This document shows, piece after piece, positions 35,425-48,000 of a stretch of DNA of 64,000 bases (position 1 is its first letter; each line of letters opens with the position of its first letter). Under the pieces are notes generated by a model. That model did not search any database, was not told the DNA's origin, and worked only from the letters and a program-made list of their open reading frames with translations. The DNA lies in assembly GCA_030686995.1 (NCBI GenBank), contig JARVZY010002418.1, forward strand, positions 52,001-116,000, written 5' to 3'. The stretch comes from Artemisia argyi (taxonomy: Eukaryota > Streptophyta > Magnoliopsida > Asterales > Asteraceae). A program made the position numbers and the translations under genes.

Positions 35425-35964
35425 ATGGCCTATCAATCAAAACCCAATATGAATGAACATCAACCCAAGAAGAACAAGGTGATTCCCAACAAAGAGAATC
35501 AGGCTTGTCACCATTGCCATGAAGTAGGACATTGGAAGTGGAACTGTCCACTCTACATTCATGACTTACGACAAAAGAAGCAAAAGAATAAGGCTGGTAA
35601 CCCCAGTACTTCAAGTGCGTTCTTTATGATTGAATTATTTACTTTAACTCATAAAAATTCCTGGGTATATGACACGGGATGTGGTATTCATATTTGCAAT
35701 ACTATGCAGGGGTTTAAAGTTGAGAGGATACTTGCTTATGGACAACGATGTCTGCAAGTTGGTAAGGGAGCAAATGCAGCTGTTATAGGCGTATTTGAAT
35801 TAGTTTTGCCTTCAGGCTTAGTACTGTTTTTGAATAATTGTCATTATGCACCTTTAATTGTTAAAGGTGTAGTTTCCTTTTCTTGTTTATTGGATCTTGG
35901 TTTTCAACATACTATTAATAGCAATGGAATTTCTGCTTCGTTTAATAATGTTTTTTTATTTTAA
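35425..35964 (+). pseudogene. D zinc knuckle and aspartic protease region
   Basis: CCHC knuckle CHHCHEVGHWKWNC at residues 28-41 of the 179-codon frame binds element RNA in this family. The protease active-site motif is WVYDTGCGIHIC with Asp at residue 83, then the flap-like region and LPSGLVLFLNNCHYAPLIVKGVVS. In copia the protease lies directly after gag. The frame ends in a stop at 35962 and continues about one frame over in the integrase stretch. Confidence 0.82.
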
Positions 35965-37015
35965 AGCTATTGTTGTGAATGGTATTTTTGAAATTGATAT
36001 GAATGTGAATGTATCCAATATTTATTATAATTCAGTGTATATCATCAGCAATAAGAGAATCAAGAATGGTCTGGATTCATCTTATCTTTGGCATTGTCAA
36101 CTTGCTCATATAGTCAAGGCTCGCATGGAAAAGCTGCAACACGAAGGGCATTTACAAGGGATCAATGATGAATCATTTGATAAATGCAAATCTTGTATAT
36201 CTGGGAAGAAGACTAAGAAACCTTTCAATAATTGTATGGAAAGAGATTCTGATCTACTTGGTTTAATACACACAGATGTGTGTGGACCACTTAGACATGT
36301 GTCAAGGAGAGGTGCTAGCTACTTTTTAACCTTTACGGATGATTTCAGCCGTTATGGTTATGTTTATTTATTTAAACATAAACTTGAGGTATTTGAAACA
36401 TTTATGGTTTTTAAAGCAGAAGTAGAGTTACAACTTGGAAAGAAGATTAAAGCTCTTCGATCCGACAGAGGTGGTGAATACCTGAGTCAAGAGTTTAGAG
36501 ATTTTCTAGCTGAGAATGAAATTGTGCAGCATCTCACTTCTCCGTATACTCCACAACAAAATGGTGTATCTGAGAGAAGAAATCGTACATTTCAAGATAT
36601 GATACGATCTATGTTTAATCTTACAACTCTTCCTTTATCATTTTGGGATTATGCCTTAGAATTTGCTATTCGCATTCTAAATATGGTTCCAACTAAGAAG
36701 GTGGATAAGACACCATATGAGTTATGGATTGGTAAAGTGCCTAACTTGTCTTATCTAAAGGTCTGGGGTTGTGAGGCGTTTGTTAAACGTGACTCAACAG
36801 ATAAACTCCAACAAAGATCTGTAAAGTGCATCGTTGTAGGATACCTAAAGGAAACAATGGGTTACTACTTTTATTACCCACTTGAAAACAAAGTATTTGT
36901 TGCAAGGTATGGAGACTTCTTACAGAAGGAACTCATATCTCAAGAATTCAGTGGGAGAATTTATGATCTTGAAGATGATCAACTAGATGCATTACCTTCT
37001 GAAAACACTAGCTAA
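35897..37015 (+). pseudogene. D integrase (GAG-pre-integrase plus rve core)
   Basis: The zinc-binding pre-integrase part reads LWHCQLAHI ... CKSCISGKKTKKPF (H, H, C, C). The catalytic core has the acidic triad in HTDVCGP, in SDRGGEY and in PQQNGVSERRN. It continues to YELWIGKVPNLSYLKVWGCEAFVK and the C-terminal KCIVVGYLKETMGYYFYYP. The 372 codons are uninterrupted; a stop at 37013 ends it before the reverse transcriptase. Integrase joins element DNA to the chromosome. Confidence 0.88.
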
Positions 37016-37021
37016 CTTCCT

Positions 37022-38283
37022 GTGGAACCTGAAAGTTTAGGTCCTCCACTTGAAGTAGAAGTCGTTCCCATTTGCAGATCTCTAAGATCTGTGAAAGCTC
37101 CTGAATGTCTATGTCTTAACGTAGAGTATGAGGAAACTATGCTATGGGATCTTGATGAACCTACTGGTTATAGGGTTGCCATTAATAGTCCTGAAAAGGA
37201 AAAATGACAAGTCGCTATGAATGGGCAAATGTAATCCATGAGAGATAATGAAGTCTGGATTGAAGTAGACCTTCCTCCTAATGCCAAGGTAGTTGGGAGT
37301 AAATGGCTCTTCAAAAATAAAACTGAAATGGATGGCAATGTACACACCTATAAAGCTCGTTTGGTAGCTAAAGGCTTTACCCAAACTTATGGTGTTGACT
37401 ACAAGGCGACCTTTTTTCTATAGCTGACATTAAGGCTACTAGGATTCTCATAGCTATAGTTGCATACTATGACTTTGAGATTTGGCAAATGGATGTCAAA
37501 ATCGCCTTTTTAAATGGTCGCCTAGATGAAGACATCTATATGGCGCAACCTGAGGGATTTGTGAATCTAGAATTTTCAAATCGTGTATGCAAACTTCAAA
37601 TATCCATTTATGGATTGAAGCAAGCATCACGACAATGGAATAAAAGATTTGATTGTGAAATTAAAAAGTTTGGGTTTACTCAGAATCTTGATGAGCCATG
37701 TGTATATCACAAAGCTAGTGGGAGCGATGTAATTTTCCTTATTTTATATGTTTATGACATATTGATCATGGGAAAAGACATTACATGTTTGCAAAAGGTT
37801 AAGGCATATCTTAGAAAGTGTTTTTCTATGAAATATTTAAGGGAAGCTGCATTCATTCTAGGAATCAAAATATATAGAGATCGATCTCAACGATTAATTG
37901 GATTAAGTCAAAGTGCTTACATTGATAAAATATTGAAGAGATTCAATATGCAAAATTCAAAGAAGGGATATTTGCCAATGCAAGAACAACATGGCTTAAG
38001 TAGCAAAGTTTATGCTTCAACACCTTCAGAGGTGGAGCGCATGAAGAGAGTCCCTTATACTTCAGCTGTGGGATCTATAACGTATGCGGTGAAAAGTACA
38101 AGGCCTGATGTGGCATTTTCTCAAAACTTGACCAGTCGATATCAGCAGAATCCAAGTGAACTTCACTGGACTGCTGTTAAGAATATTCTTAAGTATCTTA
38201 AGGCGACTAAAGATATGTTCTTAGTGTATGGGGGAAATCCAAATGCAGAACTTGATGTTACAGGTTACTGTGATGCATCCTAG
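37022..38283 (+). pseudogene. D reverse transcriptase, active site altered
   Basis: Begins with the linker and EVWIEVDLPPNAKVVGSKW ... YKARLVAKGFTQ. Two stops (37205, 37232) and a one-base frameshift near 37415 interrupt it. From 37489 the frame has MDVKIAFLNGRLDEDIYMAQPEGF and KLQISIYGLKQASRQWNKRF. The catalytic box at 37747-37758 reads YVYD instead of YVDD, losing one metal-binding Asp. A TAG at 38281 ends the frame as RNase H begins. The protein would copy element RNA into DNA; this copy could not. Confidence 0.88.
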
Positions 38284-38745
38284 AAGTGTGATAAAGATGA
38301 TACGAAGTCTCAGACGGGTTATGTCTTTGTCATTAATGGAGGAGCTTTGGATTGGAGGAGCAAGAAACAGAGTACATTAGCGATGTCTGCAACAGAAAGT
38401 GAGTACATAGCTGCTTCAGAAGCTGCAATGGAAGCCATTTGGATTAGGAAGTTTGTTTTGGGGCTTGGAGTTATGCCATCGATTCAAAGACCTATAAAAA
38501 TGTATTGTGACAACTCAGGTGCAATTACATTTGCCAATGAACCTGGAATCATGAAGGGCACCAGACATATCCAGATTAAATATCACTATGTTCAAGAACA
38601 AGTCAAAATAGGTGAAATCGAGTTACTCAAAGTTCACACAGATGATAACTTAGAAGATCCATTTTTACGAAGCCTTTACCTGGTACTAAGCTTTATAAGC
38701 TTGCCAAAGGCACAGAATTTCATTTAGCTGATAGTTTCTTGCCCA
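38284..38745 (+). pseudogene. D RNase H region
   Basis: In the same frame as the reverse transcriptase after TAG at 38281: SQTGYVFVINGGALDWRSKKQSTLAMSATESEYIAASEA with catalytic Glu in SESEY-type context, then MYCDNSGAITFANEP and RTRHIQIKYHYVQE-like sequence. A frameshift near 38665 moves the final LYKLAKGTEFHLAD-type residues to another frame. RNase H removes the RNA strand of the hybrid. Confidence 0.85.
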
Positions 38746-39566
38746 TTTGTGATTAGTATTTGGATAAAGGATGTTATGAACAATTATTATTTTAATGAAA
38801 GAAAGTATTGATTATGTTTGTTTATCATTGTATTAATAATATATCGTGTATTTGCATGTTGAAATCCATGAATAAAATTTATTATTCTAAATGTCCATTG
38901 TCGATTAATGATATGGGAATATCATTAAACTAAGACAAATTTGAGTATTGGTTAGGATATACTTGAAAGTATATTGATGCGTTGACATACCAATTTCACA
39001 TGATATTCAATGAATTGAATATAGGACTTATCCCAACTACATGATTTCACATTATGCGAATTGTCATTAAAGTGAATCATATTTAAATAGATATCCTCAG
39101 ACTTGAGATACCAGATAAGTGTCATGAATGTAGTGCATTTCTGTGAAGCAATTTACTGCTATTCGTAACTGGTAGTTATAAGGATTTTTTTCAACAGTGT
39201 TGCAAAGTCCATGGGTTATTGCTTGTAGTCAAGAAAGAATTTGTTCCTTCAAATTCGTTTTGAAGTTTAATACTGCTGGGCCCCTCGTAGGGTTGACAAA
39301 ATGTTTGTGTGGCTACGCCCAAAGTCTATCTGGAATACGTTCAGATGTTTTGGTAATTATGTTCAATCATTAACAAACGAGAAACATAATATTTAATAAA
39401 GAATGACTTGGACCCATATCTTTATTAAAGTGGTATTAGAAACAAAAGGATGATAATGATGATGAATCATTAAAGGTTTTTCCAGGAAACCTACCTCGAG
39501 TTGGTCTAGGGGCATTCGCGTGTTTCTAGACGCTAACCAATGTCATTATGCTATTAATAGATATCC
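38746..39566 (+). other. D 3' untranslated region
   Basis: Non-coding stretch between RNase H and the 3' LTR; nothing recognised. Confidence 0.6.
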
Positions 39567-39576
39567 AAGTGGGAGC
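39567..39576 (+). promoter_or_regulatory. Polypurine tract of D
   Basis: AAGTGGGAGC immediately precedes the 3' LTR start TGTTAGAG at 39577. Confidence 0.8.
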
Positions 39577-40354
39577 TGTTAGAGTTTGTGGATAAATATT
39601 AATATGCGTATGTCTAGTATCGAACTCAAGACCTCAGGATTGCACACATTACAAATGTGAATTAAAGGATAATAATTAATATATTTATATATTTAATTAT
39701 TTGAACACAAGAAATGACTAATGGTTGTTAGTACTTAACGGAATTGACTAACGGGTAAACGAGAAGGACTAGTTTGTAATTAGATGCCAAGAAGGATTCG
39801 GAAGGACCTTCTTGGGTCCTAGGCCAGTCGATCAAAGGGAGGGGAAACTCAAACCCAATCAAACTTGTTCACCAAGTTACGAACACTATATAAACAAACC
39901 AATGAGTAAAACTTTGGTACCTTTTGTGCACACACAAACCCTAAAGTTTTTTCCTCTATTTGTTTTCTCTTATTGCTGTATGATCAAACAACCCTAAGGG
40001 TTTTTGGATCAAAATTTTTTAAGAAAAAGTCTTGTAGTTTTGATTACTAGCATAACCTTTAATTCGTTATTAATTTATGTGTACAAGAACGAGGTAATTA
40101 CTCATTATAGTAATTATCAAGGGATCGATTAACAAAATGGTAAGGGGTTAATCATTGATCCATATAAACCCTAATTAGGGTTCATCACTTGTTCAAGTTT
40201 GTTGAAGTGATTCTTGTTTAGCTAGAATCCAAAGGGACGTTCTTGTTAAGTTTATGTTAATCTTTTATATGTTATACTTGATCCTATGCTTTCGCATAAT
40301 GTGACTACTTGATTTGTTTAATTATATGAATGTCATTGTATATTAATTTTAAGA
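39577..40354 (+). repeat. 3' LTR of D
   Basis: Starts TGTTAGAG and matches the 5' LTR up to 'attaattttaa' at 40352; the expected terminal CA is GA here. Confidence 0.85.
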
Positions 40355-40530
40355 AGTTTGTTGCACAAAACTGATAAAATTGATAAGTAAGATACATTTA
40401 TAAATAATTATCCTTTTTCGTTATTAGCTTGAGTAAAAGCTTGTTTTCATCCCTCCCCTGTTAAGACAAACTAGATTTTAATTAAAACCTTACCATTCGA
40501 TCCAAACCCTAAAAGCTTAAGTTTTCACCA

Positions 40531-40710
40531 ATGGCACACTTGCAAACACTCCATTTACACGAACTCCATCTTCTAAATTCATCACTCAGACATCACAAAA
40601 TCGTAATCAACCCTACCCAAATCCAAACCCTTAGAGTTGTAAACGAACCACATGAACATGAACAAAGGGTTGTTCATGTTCATTCGTTTAAGTTTAACCG
40701 TACAAATTAA
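40531..40710 (+). CDS. Small ORF, 59 codons, unrecognised
   Basis: ATG at 40531 follows 'ccctaaaagcttaagttttcacca', a plausible plant leader. The product begins MAHLQTLHLHELHLLNSSLRHHK, loosely like an organelle-targeting N-terminus, but its second half lies in the 14-bp palindrome at 40651-40682, which is transposon-like. Probably a gene start truncated by a MITE, or chance. Confidence 0.2.
   Translation: MAHLQTLHLHELHLLNSSLRHHKIVINPTQIQTLRVVNEPHEHEQRVVHVHSFKFNRTN
40651..40682. repeat. Perfect 14-bp palindrome
   Basis: ATGAACATGAACAA, a 4-base loop AGGG, then TTGTTCATGTTCAT. The sequence type recalls common Asteraceae MITE interiors (from memory). Confidence 0.7.
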
Positions 40711-40902
40711 TGTACATGAATGCCGAAGCGAACCAAAGCGAATTTAAATTTGAATTAACCGAATCGAATTAAAATCAGGCTAGATCTTGATTTGGCCAAA
40801 AATATTTTGTAAGGATAATCATTTATAAATGTAGTTAGCCAGCTGAGAAGGTAAAAAAAATACATCAAACTAACGAAAATGACAAGTTTGGTACATCAAT
40901 CT

Positions 40903-40942
<40 letters not shown>

Positions 40943-41003
40943 AATTAGCTATACAAAACTGAAAAATGTAACAAGTAAAATATATTAAAAATAATTATCC
41001 CTA

Positions 41004-41954
41004 TTTATTTCGATACACGTGCCCATAAACACAAATAATAAGAACTGATACATAGTGATGCACAATTTATAGTCAATGATAAATAAATGTTAACTTTAAA
41101 CAACTTTCATGCCGTCCTTTTTGGTTTCATATTTTGACCTAGGGTGGGTAACGATTGGATTTTAATCCAGTTTCAACAACACTTGAGTGTTTAATACATA
41201 TTCTGAAGCCGGTAATAGTTTTGAGGATGACTGGCGACATGACCATTTTTGTAAAGCAAAAAAGAGAGGTGATGAAAAGGTAGGTGGTTTAAGGAGAGGA
41301 AAGGAATATGCATGTTTTTATTTTTGTAGAGAGAATGCATAGGTAAGGAGCAGTTAGGGGGTGTTGCATTGCGTTTGAATCCTGATTATCCGATTATTTT
41401 ATTTTTCAAACGCAGATAATCTAAAATCAGTGTCTGGATACCAAAAGAAAAAAGTGGTTTTCTGCGTTTTGAAGACTCCAAAACGTGGTTTTGGAGAAAC
41501 AGCTAGGTAAAGGCAATTGATTAGTTGTCAAATAACCAAAATACCCTCAATACCTACATCATCTTCCTCATAACCCTCATCTGTTACATTCATTCAAATC
41601 CAGCAATCCCACCATTATAGTTTACCGACAATAACAATTCCACCATTTTGAATTTGCGAGCAAAGATATACTTATTTGCCTATTTTCTTTGTGATTGAGT
41701 TGGTGATATTAGATATTGGTGAAGATCGACTATTGGAGAATTAACTAGTTTGATTTGGATATCTTCAATTAAATGAGTATGGTGAGGAAATTGAGGATAA
41801 AGGGTAAAGTCAAATATGAGGTGAAAATCATATTGGTATGTAGCTTATTGGACATAAGCTCAAAAGAAATGTAGCTTATTGGACCAATGATTTTTGTTTA
41901 TACTTGTTAAATAAAGTGAGTGAAAAGAAAAAACTGTATTAGATTATGGTGATA
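41004..41954. other. Non-coding interval
   Basis: Contains a 'gggggtgttgcattgcgtttg' stretch near 41357 and a related inverted stretch near 41465 that could be a hAT-type MITE. No open frame supported. Confidence 0.35.
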
Positions 41955-41956
41955 TA

Positions 41957-42205
41957 CTCCTTCCGTCTCAAAATATATGTTCACATTGACTTTTTAAATC
42001 TAACTTTGACAATAAGTATTTTTGTTTATATTATATAATATTTGATGAAAATTATACTAATGAAAATATAAGTATTTTTGTATTTTTGTTTAAAACACAA
42101 TCCATTTATATGTAGCATCAAGTATTATATATACAAACAAGAATATTCAAGGTCAAATTTGAATGCAAAAAGTCAAAATAGACTTAAATTTTGAGACGTA
42201 AAGAG
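41957..42205. mobile_element. Stowaway-type MITE, TSD TA
   Basis: Left terminus CTCCTTCCGTCTCAAAATAT and complement of the right terminus CTCTTTACGTCTCAAAATTT match at about 16 of 20 positions. TA flanks both ends (41955-41956, 42206-42207). The 249-base interior is AT-rich and non-coding. Stowaway MITEs with CTCCCTCCGTCCCAAAAT ends are mobilised by Tc1/mariner transposases. Confidence 0.85.
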
Positions 42206-42235
42206 TATAACTTTTTAAACAAAACAGATACAATA

Positions 42236-42763
42236 TGTAGAAACTAGAAGGGGGGGGGGGGGGGTTAATAGTTTCACCGTTTATAATTATGTTTTAAAAC
42301 TTTCACCTCTTTTATGTTCTAGTTGCAAAACCGTTAGATTTGATACTTATATGATATCTAGGAATTCTACGACTATAAGTACAGTAAGTAAATGAGTAAG
42401 GAAAGAATACAACCAAACCAATGCGCCGCGATTTATAGTGGTTCGGCACGAAGCTCACTATTCGTCCTACTCCACTCCTCGAGTACCACACTCAAGAGTT
42501 CACAATCACTATGTCAACACACTCCCTTCAAGCAGAGCAAATCGTACACTAGCTTACTTCAAGTTTAACGACACTAAGCGGAATGTCGATTCCTAATCCT
42601 AGCTAGAACCAATCTACACCAAGGCCCACGTGGCCATATGAACAAGCACTCTTGTCCACTTAGATCGACACACGATCCAAGCCTTCACATGGACGATCAC
42701 ACCGTCCAATTCTTCACATGAATGAGCACTCCTATTCATTTGAATCTTCACCCGATTCAAGCC
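42236..42763 (+). repeat. SIRE-like LTR C, first segment
   Basis: Starts TGTAGAAACTAGAAGGGGG with a 15-base G run (42250-42264), then 'agtggttcggcacgaagctcac' and Cys-free CAC-rich sequence typical of SIRE/Maximus LTRs (from memory). The same start appears at 63928. Interrupted by B' at 42764; continues at 44182-44256 and after 59040. Confidence 0.6.
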
Positions 42764-44176
42764 TGATAAGGAGAAATTTGTTACGCTTTTAGGGGATCAG
42801 TTAAGCCCTAAATCGTATTTTTATGATCAAATACTACCTTAAATCGTTTCTTTTGTCGTTTTAGGTACTTGGGACATCAATTCTGGAAAATGGAGCTTTT
42901 TGGACGTTTTTATGCTCAAGTATGAAGAAAACAAGAAAGTCAAGAAAGTCAGGAAATCACACCTAACAGAGTCAGGCTTTATATGCTAACACCGTCACCT
43001 TATAAAGGAATGAAGGTAGATTATTACAAGTGATGCCCTAGGCACCAAAGTCAGGTTAACACCTGACGGCGTCAAGTGTTACAGAACCAAGGCCGCCCCT
43101 CTTTAGCTCTACAAGAGACGGCCCAGAACCCCTATAAAGGGACGGCGTCAGAAGTGGATCTAGGTGATCCGAGAACCCTAAACACGGTGATCTGACGGCG
43201 TCAGAGGCAAAAGCTTGACGCCGTCAGAGTTGTATGTCTATATATATTTTTCGATTTTTCATTCATTAAGTGTGTGACTTTTGGTAGATAAAAACCCTAG
43301 ACGGATTTTACTGTAACTTTAGGGTTTCCAAGCCCTCTTTTCCTTCATGTTCAATTGAAGATAAGTCTTCCTTTTAATCATTCAATATGTCTATGTGTTG
43401 TTTGATTAATCGTTTATCTTGTCTTTTCATTAACATGCTAGCGTAATTCTCTTTGTGTTTACTTAGATCTAATGAAACCTAGTTGTTGATTATTGGTTGT
43501 TGGTTTGTTATTAGTTGATTCGGTTGATTGATTTTCGCATTAGGCTTAAGAAAACTGGCCATACTCCTACATGGTATTAGGCTTGAACGTCTTAAGAAAC
43601 GTAATCAGATGTGTACTATGATGTTATTGGTTGTATTTAATGCATAAGTAACTGTTTACGAGGCCTGGATAGGAAGAGATAGGAGCTTATAGATTGGGGA
43701 AGGACGTACACAGCCCCATGACTGGTATTACGGAATACAACCCTTCATCCAAACAACTATAACAAATCAATTAATTGGTAAGAGATAACTAGGGAGTAGT
43801 GAAGTCTAAGTAAATAAATTTTTCCCATTATAAGAAGTTCACCACATTTACTTTTCTGTTATTTTATTTTATTTTGCATTTGTAGTAATTTTGGGTTAGT
43901 TGACTAGCAACTAATTCCGCCCACTCTTCCAAAACCCGAGATTTTTACTTGCTTTCATAAAAATTTGAAAATACAAAAAGAATCATCCCTCACCTCTAGA
44001 CCTAGTTTAAGTAGTTTTTAATCCTAACGACACTGTTCCCCTAGAGAACTATCAATCCCCCGGTACTTGCCACTCACTATACTACAGCGGTCAGGTACAT
44101 TGCCTGGTGGGGATTGCAAGCTTCTCAAGATCCCTTGAGAAGTAAAACCTTTTGCAAGGTTGCAAAACATGCAACA
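42764..44176 (+). mobile_element. Solo LTR B', diverged B family, TSD AAGCC
   Basis: Starts TGATAAGG and ends CATGCAACA, 1413 bases. AAGCC flanks both sides (42759-42763, 44177-44181). It matches the B LTR in order: 'aaatcgtttcttttgtcgttttaggtac', TGACGGCGTCA motifs, a TATATATAT box near 43238, and the 3' part with 'ttagttgactagcaactaattccgccc'. No internal domain remains, consistent with LTR-LTR recombination. Confidence 0.88.
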
Positions 44177-44181
44177 AAGCC

Positions 44182-44256
44182 TTCACAGACGAACTTCACT
44201 AAGTCCAAACATTCACACTAGAACTACACTAAGTCCTAGTCTTCCCACAATGACAT
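44182..44256 (+). repeat. SIRE-like LTR C, second segment
   Basis: Short stretch between B' and B with 'cactaagtcc' repeats, in character with the adjoining C segments. Ends in GACAT, the target duplication of B. Confidence 0.55.
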
Positions 44257-45074
44257 TGATGAGGCGAAAAATGAATCATTTTTAAGGGGTCATTTAAGCC
44301 CAGATTCGAATTTATTTGATCAAATATTGCCCTAAATCGTTCCTTTTGTCATTTTAGGTACTTTTGGAGTGAAATCTGGAAAAGGAAGCATTTTGGACAT
44401 TTTTGGAGCATAAAAGTGAAGAAAACGGCAAAGTCTTAATTTTCCTTGCTAGAAACAGTACTTGCCGGTGTCACTTGCTTCTTAATGACAGCGTCAAGAG
44501 CAATACAAGTGGTGGAAGTGGATGATACACGTGACGATCCAGAAAGTTTTGTACTAAGGACATGACGGCGTCACCCAAGGCCGTCATGGTCCAAATGTTA
44601 GTGACGGCCCAGAGCAACTTTACACATGACGGCGTCAAAAGTGGATCTAGGCAATTCGATTTCATTATGGGCAGCGAGTTGACGGCGTCACAGATTTCTT
44701 CTTGACGCCGTCACCCTGTAAAATCTATATATAGTTTTCCAATTTTCGTTCATTAGAGTGTAACTTTTAGGGTGCAACTTTGGAGAAAAACCCTAGTCAG
44801 ATTTTCACAGCTTTTTCAAGGGTTTTTACCCTTTGAAACCTTTTATGTTCAATTGAGATAAGTTCTCTTTCAATTCAATCAATATGTCGATGTGTTGTTT
44901 GAATATATCTTACGCTTGTCTTCAATTTAACATGCTAGGCTAGATTTCTTTTGTGTTTGCTTAGATGTAGTGAAATCAAGATGTTAATTATGGATTGATT
45001 GTTTGTTTATAGTTGTTACGGATGATTGTATTCGATGTTAGGCTTAAGAAAACTGGCGGACTTCCATTGGTAAC
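44257..45074 (+). repeat. 5' LTR of B, first 818 bases
   Basis: Matches 56141-56955 closely. TGACGGCGTCA-type motifs at 44563, 44627, 44680 and 44703 stand upstream of TATATATAG at 44726-44734. It stops at GGTAAC, where the 3' LTR continues AAGCTTGAAAGTC. Confidence 0.92.
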
Positions 45075-48000
45075 TGATGAGTGCTTAAACACTCATCATT
45101 TTTGCTCAATCTGAACTGCAAAAATATAGAAAAACACTCAGAAATGCATCAAAATACTGAAAATATTTCAAAATTGTGTTTTATACATTTCAGATGCAAA
45201 ATGAGTAAAAACAGATGAAAAACATACAAAGTTTGCATAATTGGCAGTTTCAGTCCCCCAACTTTCAAAATTTGGCAAAAATATTCCCTGAGCACTTATT
45301 TTAAAAGAAAAATCACCAAAGGTCCTTTTGGAATCATAAATTGTCATATTTAGTGCTTTGGTGAAAAATTTCAAAAGTTTTGAGAAATTTGCAATTTAGT
45401 CCCTGGAATTTCACAATTGGCAAAAACAGTCCCTGGGATCTCAAATTTTGGAAATTATCATTTGTGGTCCTTTGGTTACTTATTTTGGCAAGAATGGTAC
45501 TTGGGTGGAAAGTTTGAGGAAATTTACATGTTTGGTCCCTCAAAATTCAAAACTTGTCGGATTTGGTCCCCTGGTATCTAAAACTGGAAATTTAACTTTT
45601 ATGGTCCTTGGGTTATTGGTACTTGGCAAAAATCACCCTTATAAATAATTTGGGAAAGTTTCATTTGCAGCCCCTTAATTTCAGACTTATTACAAAAATG
45701 GCCCTTGTGATATGTACCAAACCAAATGGACTTTTGTTATTTATTTGATCCACAAACTACCCAATCCACAACCTGATCCACCATATCACCCCCAAGCCCA
45801 ACCCCATCACCTGTTTTAATATTAAATCCCACAGGGTCAAACCAAGTCAACTCACGTTGGCCCTCATTTTTCACCTCCCTCACGTGAACCCTCCAAAGCC
45901 TGCAACCAGCCCCCCCTCATCATCAACCCTATTCCTCACTTTTCCACATTTCCCTCACCTTCCCCCATTATCCAACCCTTACAACCCCCTCCTCATTTAT
46001 TAAACCCCAACTCCTCACCAACTCAACTCAATCTGTCAATTGGATTTTCCCGCCAAAAGGAAATTGAACGGCTCAGATTAATTAAAGCCATCTGAAGGTC
46101 AGGAATGAAGTGGGAAAGATGGTGGAATATTCCAGGGTCTATAAAATGAAGAAAAAATGCAGAATGAAGTTGTAGTTAGTGTAGAATAATTCTTAGTGTA
46201 GTTCTTAGGTCGAATTAATGTATTTTCATTTCCCAGTTGTTAAATTCAGTGTAAGAAGCTTGTAATCAGTTTTATTAGTGTAATAATATCTTTTATTTAC
46301 TTTAAATTCCATCCTTGTTTATTTCATTCTTAATAAGCAAATTTAGTTGAAATTTACAATTTAAATTAAATCTTGTTAAGTGTTGTTGTAACTGATTTAA
46401 CCAGTCTATTTAAGTCCAATTTTAGGTTTGTAAAAGGTTAAATACCATAAAAAATAGTTTAGCATTATATTTTAGAAATTCTCAAAAATTCCAAGAAAAT
46501 AGAAAATAAATAAAAAATTAGTGTACCAGACTAAAGGATGATGGAGAAGTGTTTGTGTTGGATTGCCAGGGTAACAGAATCTCAGGGGAGATGTTAGGGT
46601 AGGTTTGGTTCTATGGTTCTTGGTCTTTGATCTCACAGGACACTTGTAAGCCTCTTTTTCTCATATCTTTGCTTTCACTGTAGCTTAGCTTGTTATTTGC
46701 TTATTTTCTTAGTTTGTGTTCTTTACATGTTTGCTATGCTTGTCTAAGATAGATTTAAGTGTCAGATATTATTTCTCATGTGTTTGTACAAAAATTCTTA
46801 GTTAACTGTCAATTGTAGTCTTTTGTAGGATTATGAGTATTCATAGTTTTAGCTTGAGTTTCTGTGCTTATTTAAGCTTCTTTGGTCATAATTGATTGTT
46901 AGGAATCAGTTTCATAGTCTTAATTACTCACTTGCTTTGAAAATCCAAAAACAAATTAGTTTTAAGGGGTGTTTGGCTCTAGATATTTCACTGAGTTCCA
47001 GTGGAATTTAGCTATTGAAATAGGTTCAGTCAGTTCATAATAGGTCTATTAGAGTCTTTCAAACCATAAAAACCAGTGTGTAACTTATATAAAGTCAACT
47101 AGACCTGTAATCCTTCTTATATTGGTCACTGTGAGAGATTTATTGATCAAGGGTACTCATAACAGATCATTGGTTGTTGTTTTAGCATAATATTATCTCA
47201 TAGCTGCTTAATACTTCATAATAAGTCACTTAGATTCAATGGAAGTTCATAATAGTCAAAGTTCAAGCTTATGTAAAAAAGTCAAATTTGCAATATCTCA
47301 GATTTTCCATTTCTTGCAAGAATTTTGTGTTAGGTTTTAGATTTTGAAATTTCTTGGGTGTATACTATCCCAGCTGAACTTGTGAATCCCATAGTCATTT
47401 GATTTTTGCAATTTTTTCTTGTGGGCCCTACACTGCCTCAAACACACCTGCAGGGGGAGTCACCTCCCCTGCACCACCACCTCAGTCCAACACCCCAACT
47501 TCCAGCCACTCCACAGAGCTTGATAGTGGGCCCCATAGCTTATTCCTTGGCTTCCTGAAAAGCCAATAAGTTTAGCTTTTAGAATCTAGGCTTACTTTGG
47601 GCTTCCAATTCACCCAGTAGGCCCCACAAGGGCTGCTACTTGGCCATTTTGGCCTGTTTTGTGTTGGGATAGCTTACTGCTTATTTTCAGCTTATTACTT
47701 GTCATTTTCTATTCCATTTGGCTTATTTTAGTTTGTTCCATATCTGTTTAAGCTTATTCATCCATGAAGTGGCTTTGTGCAAACTTATTCAAGCTTCACA
47801 AGTCCTAATAAGCTTGAATGTTCAAGCTGATAAGCACTTTGGTTTCCAAAGTGCTTATTTTAAAGCTTCCTGTAAAGTCCCTTTATTAAAGTCTCATGTT
47901 TTTAGGTGTAAAATAGATTTGTAAAAGGAAATTTTGAAAAAACCAATTTAAAAATAAGTGATAGTTTCTATTTAATGTAATTTAACTTTTTAATTTTCCT

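Larger units (their letters stand above)
40355..41003 (+). repeat. Dispersed repeat E units with A-tract
   Basis: AAAACTG...GTAAGATACATTTATAAATAATTATCC at 40374-40413 recurs in diverged form at 40951-41001 and inverted at 40813. A 36-base A run lies at 40905-40940. Probably MITE or retroposon remains. Confidence 0.5.

Noticed and set aside
41350..41530. hAT-type MITE
   Set aside because: Partial inverted similarity only; ends and 8-base target duplication not found.
44471..44665. Minus-strand frame repeated at 56355-56549
   Set aside because: It repeats only because both lie in the two LTRs of B; it overlaps the promoter motifs and has no protein features.
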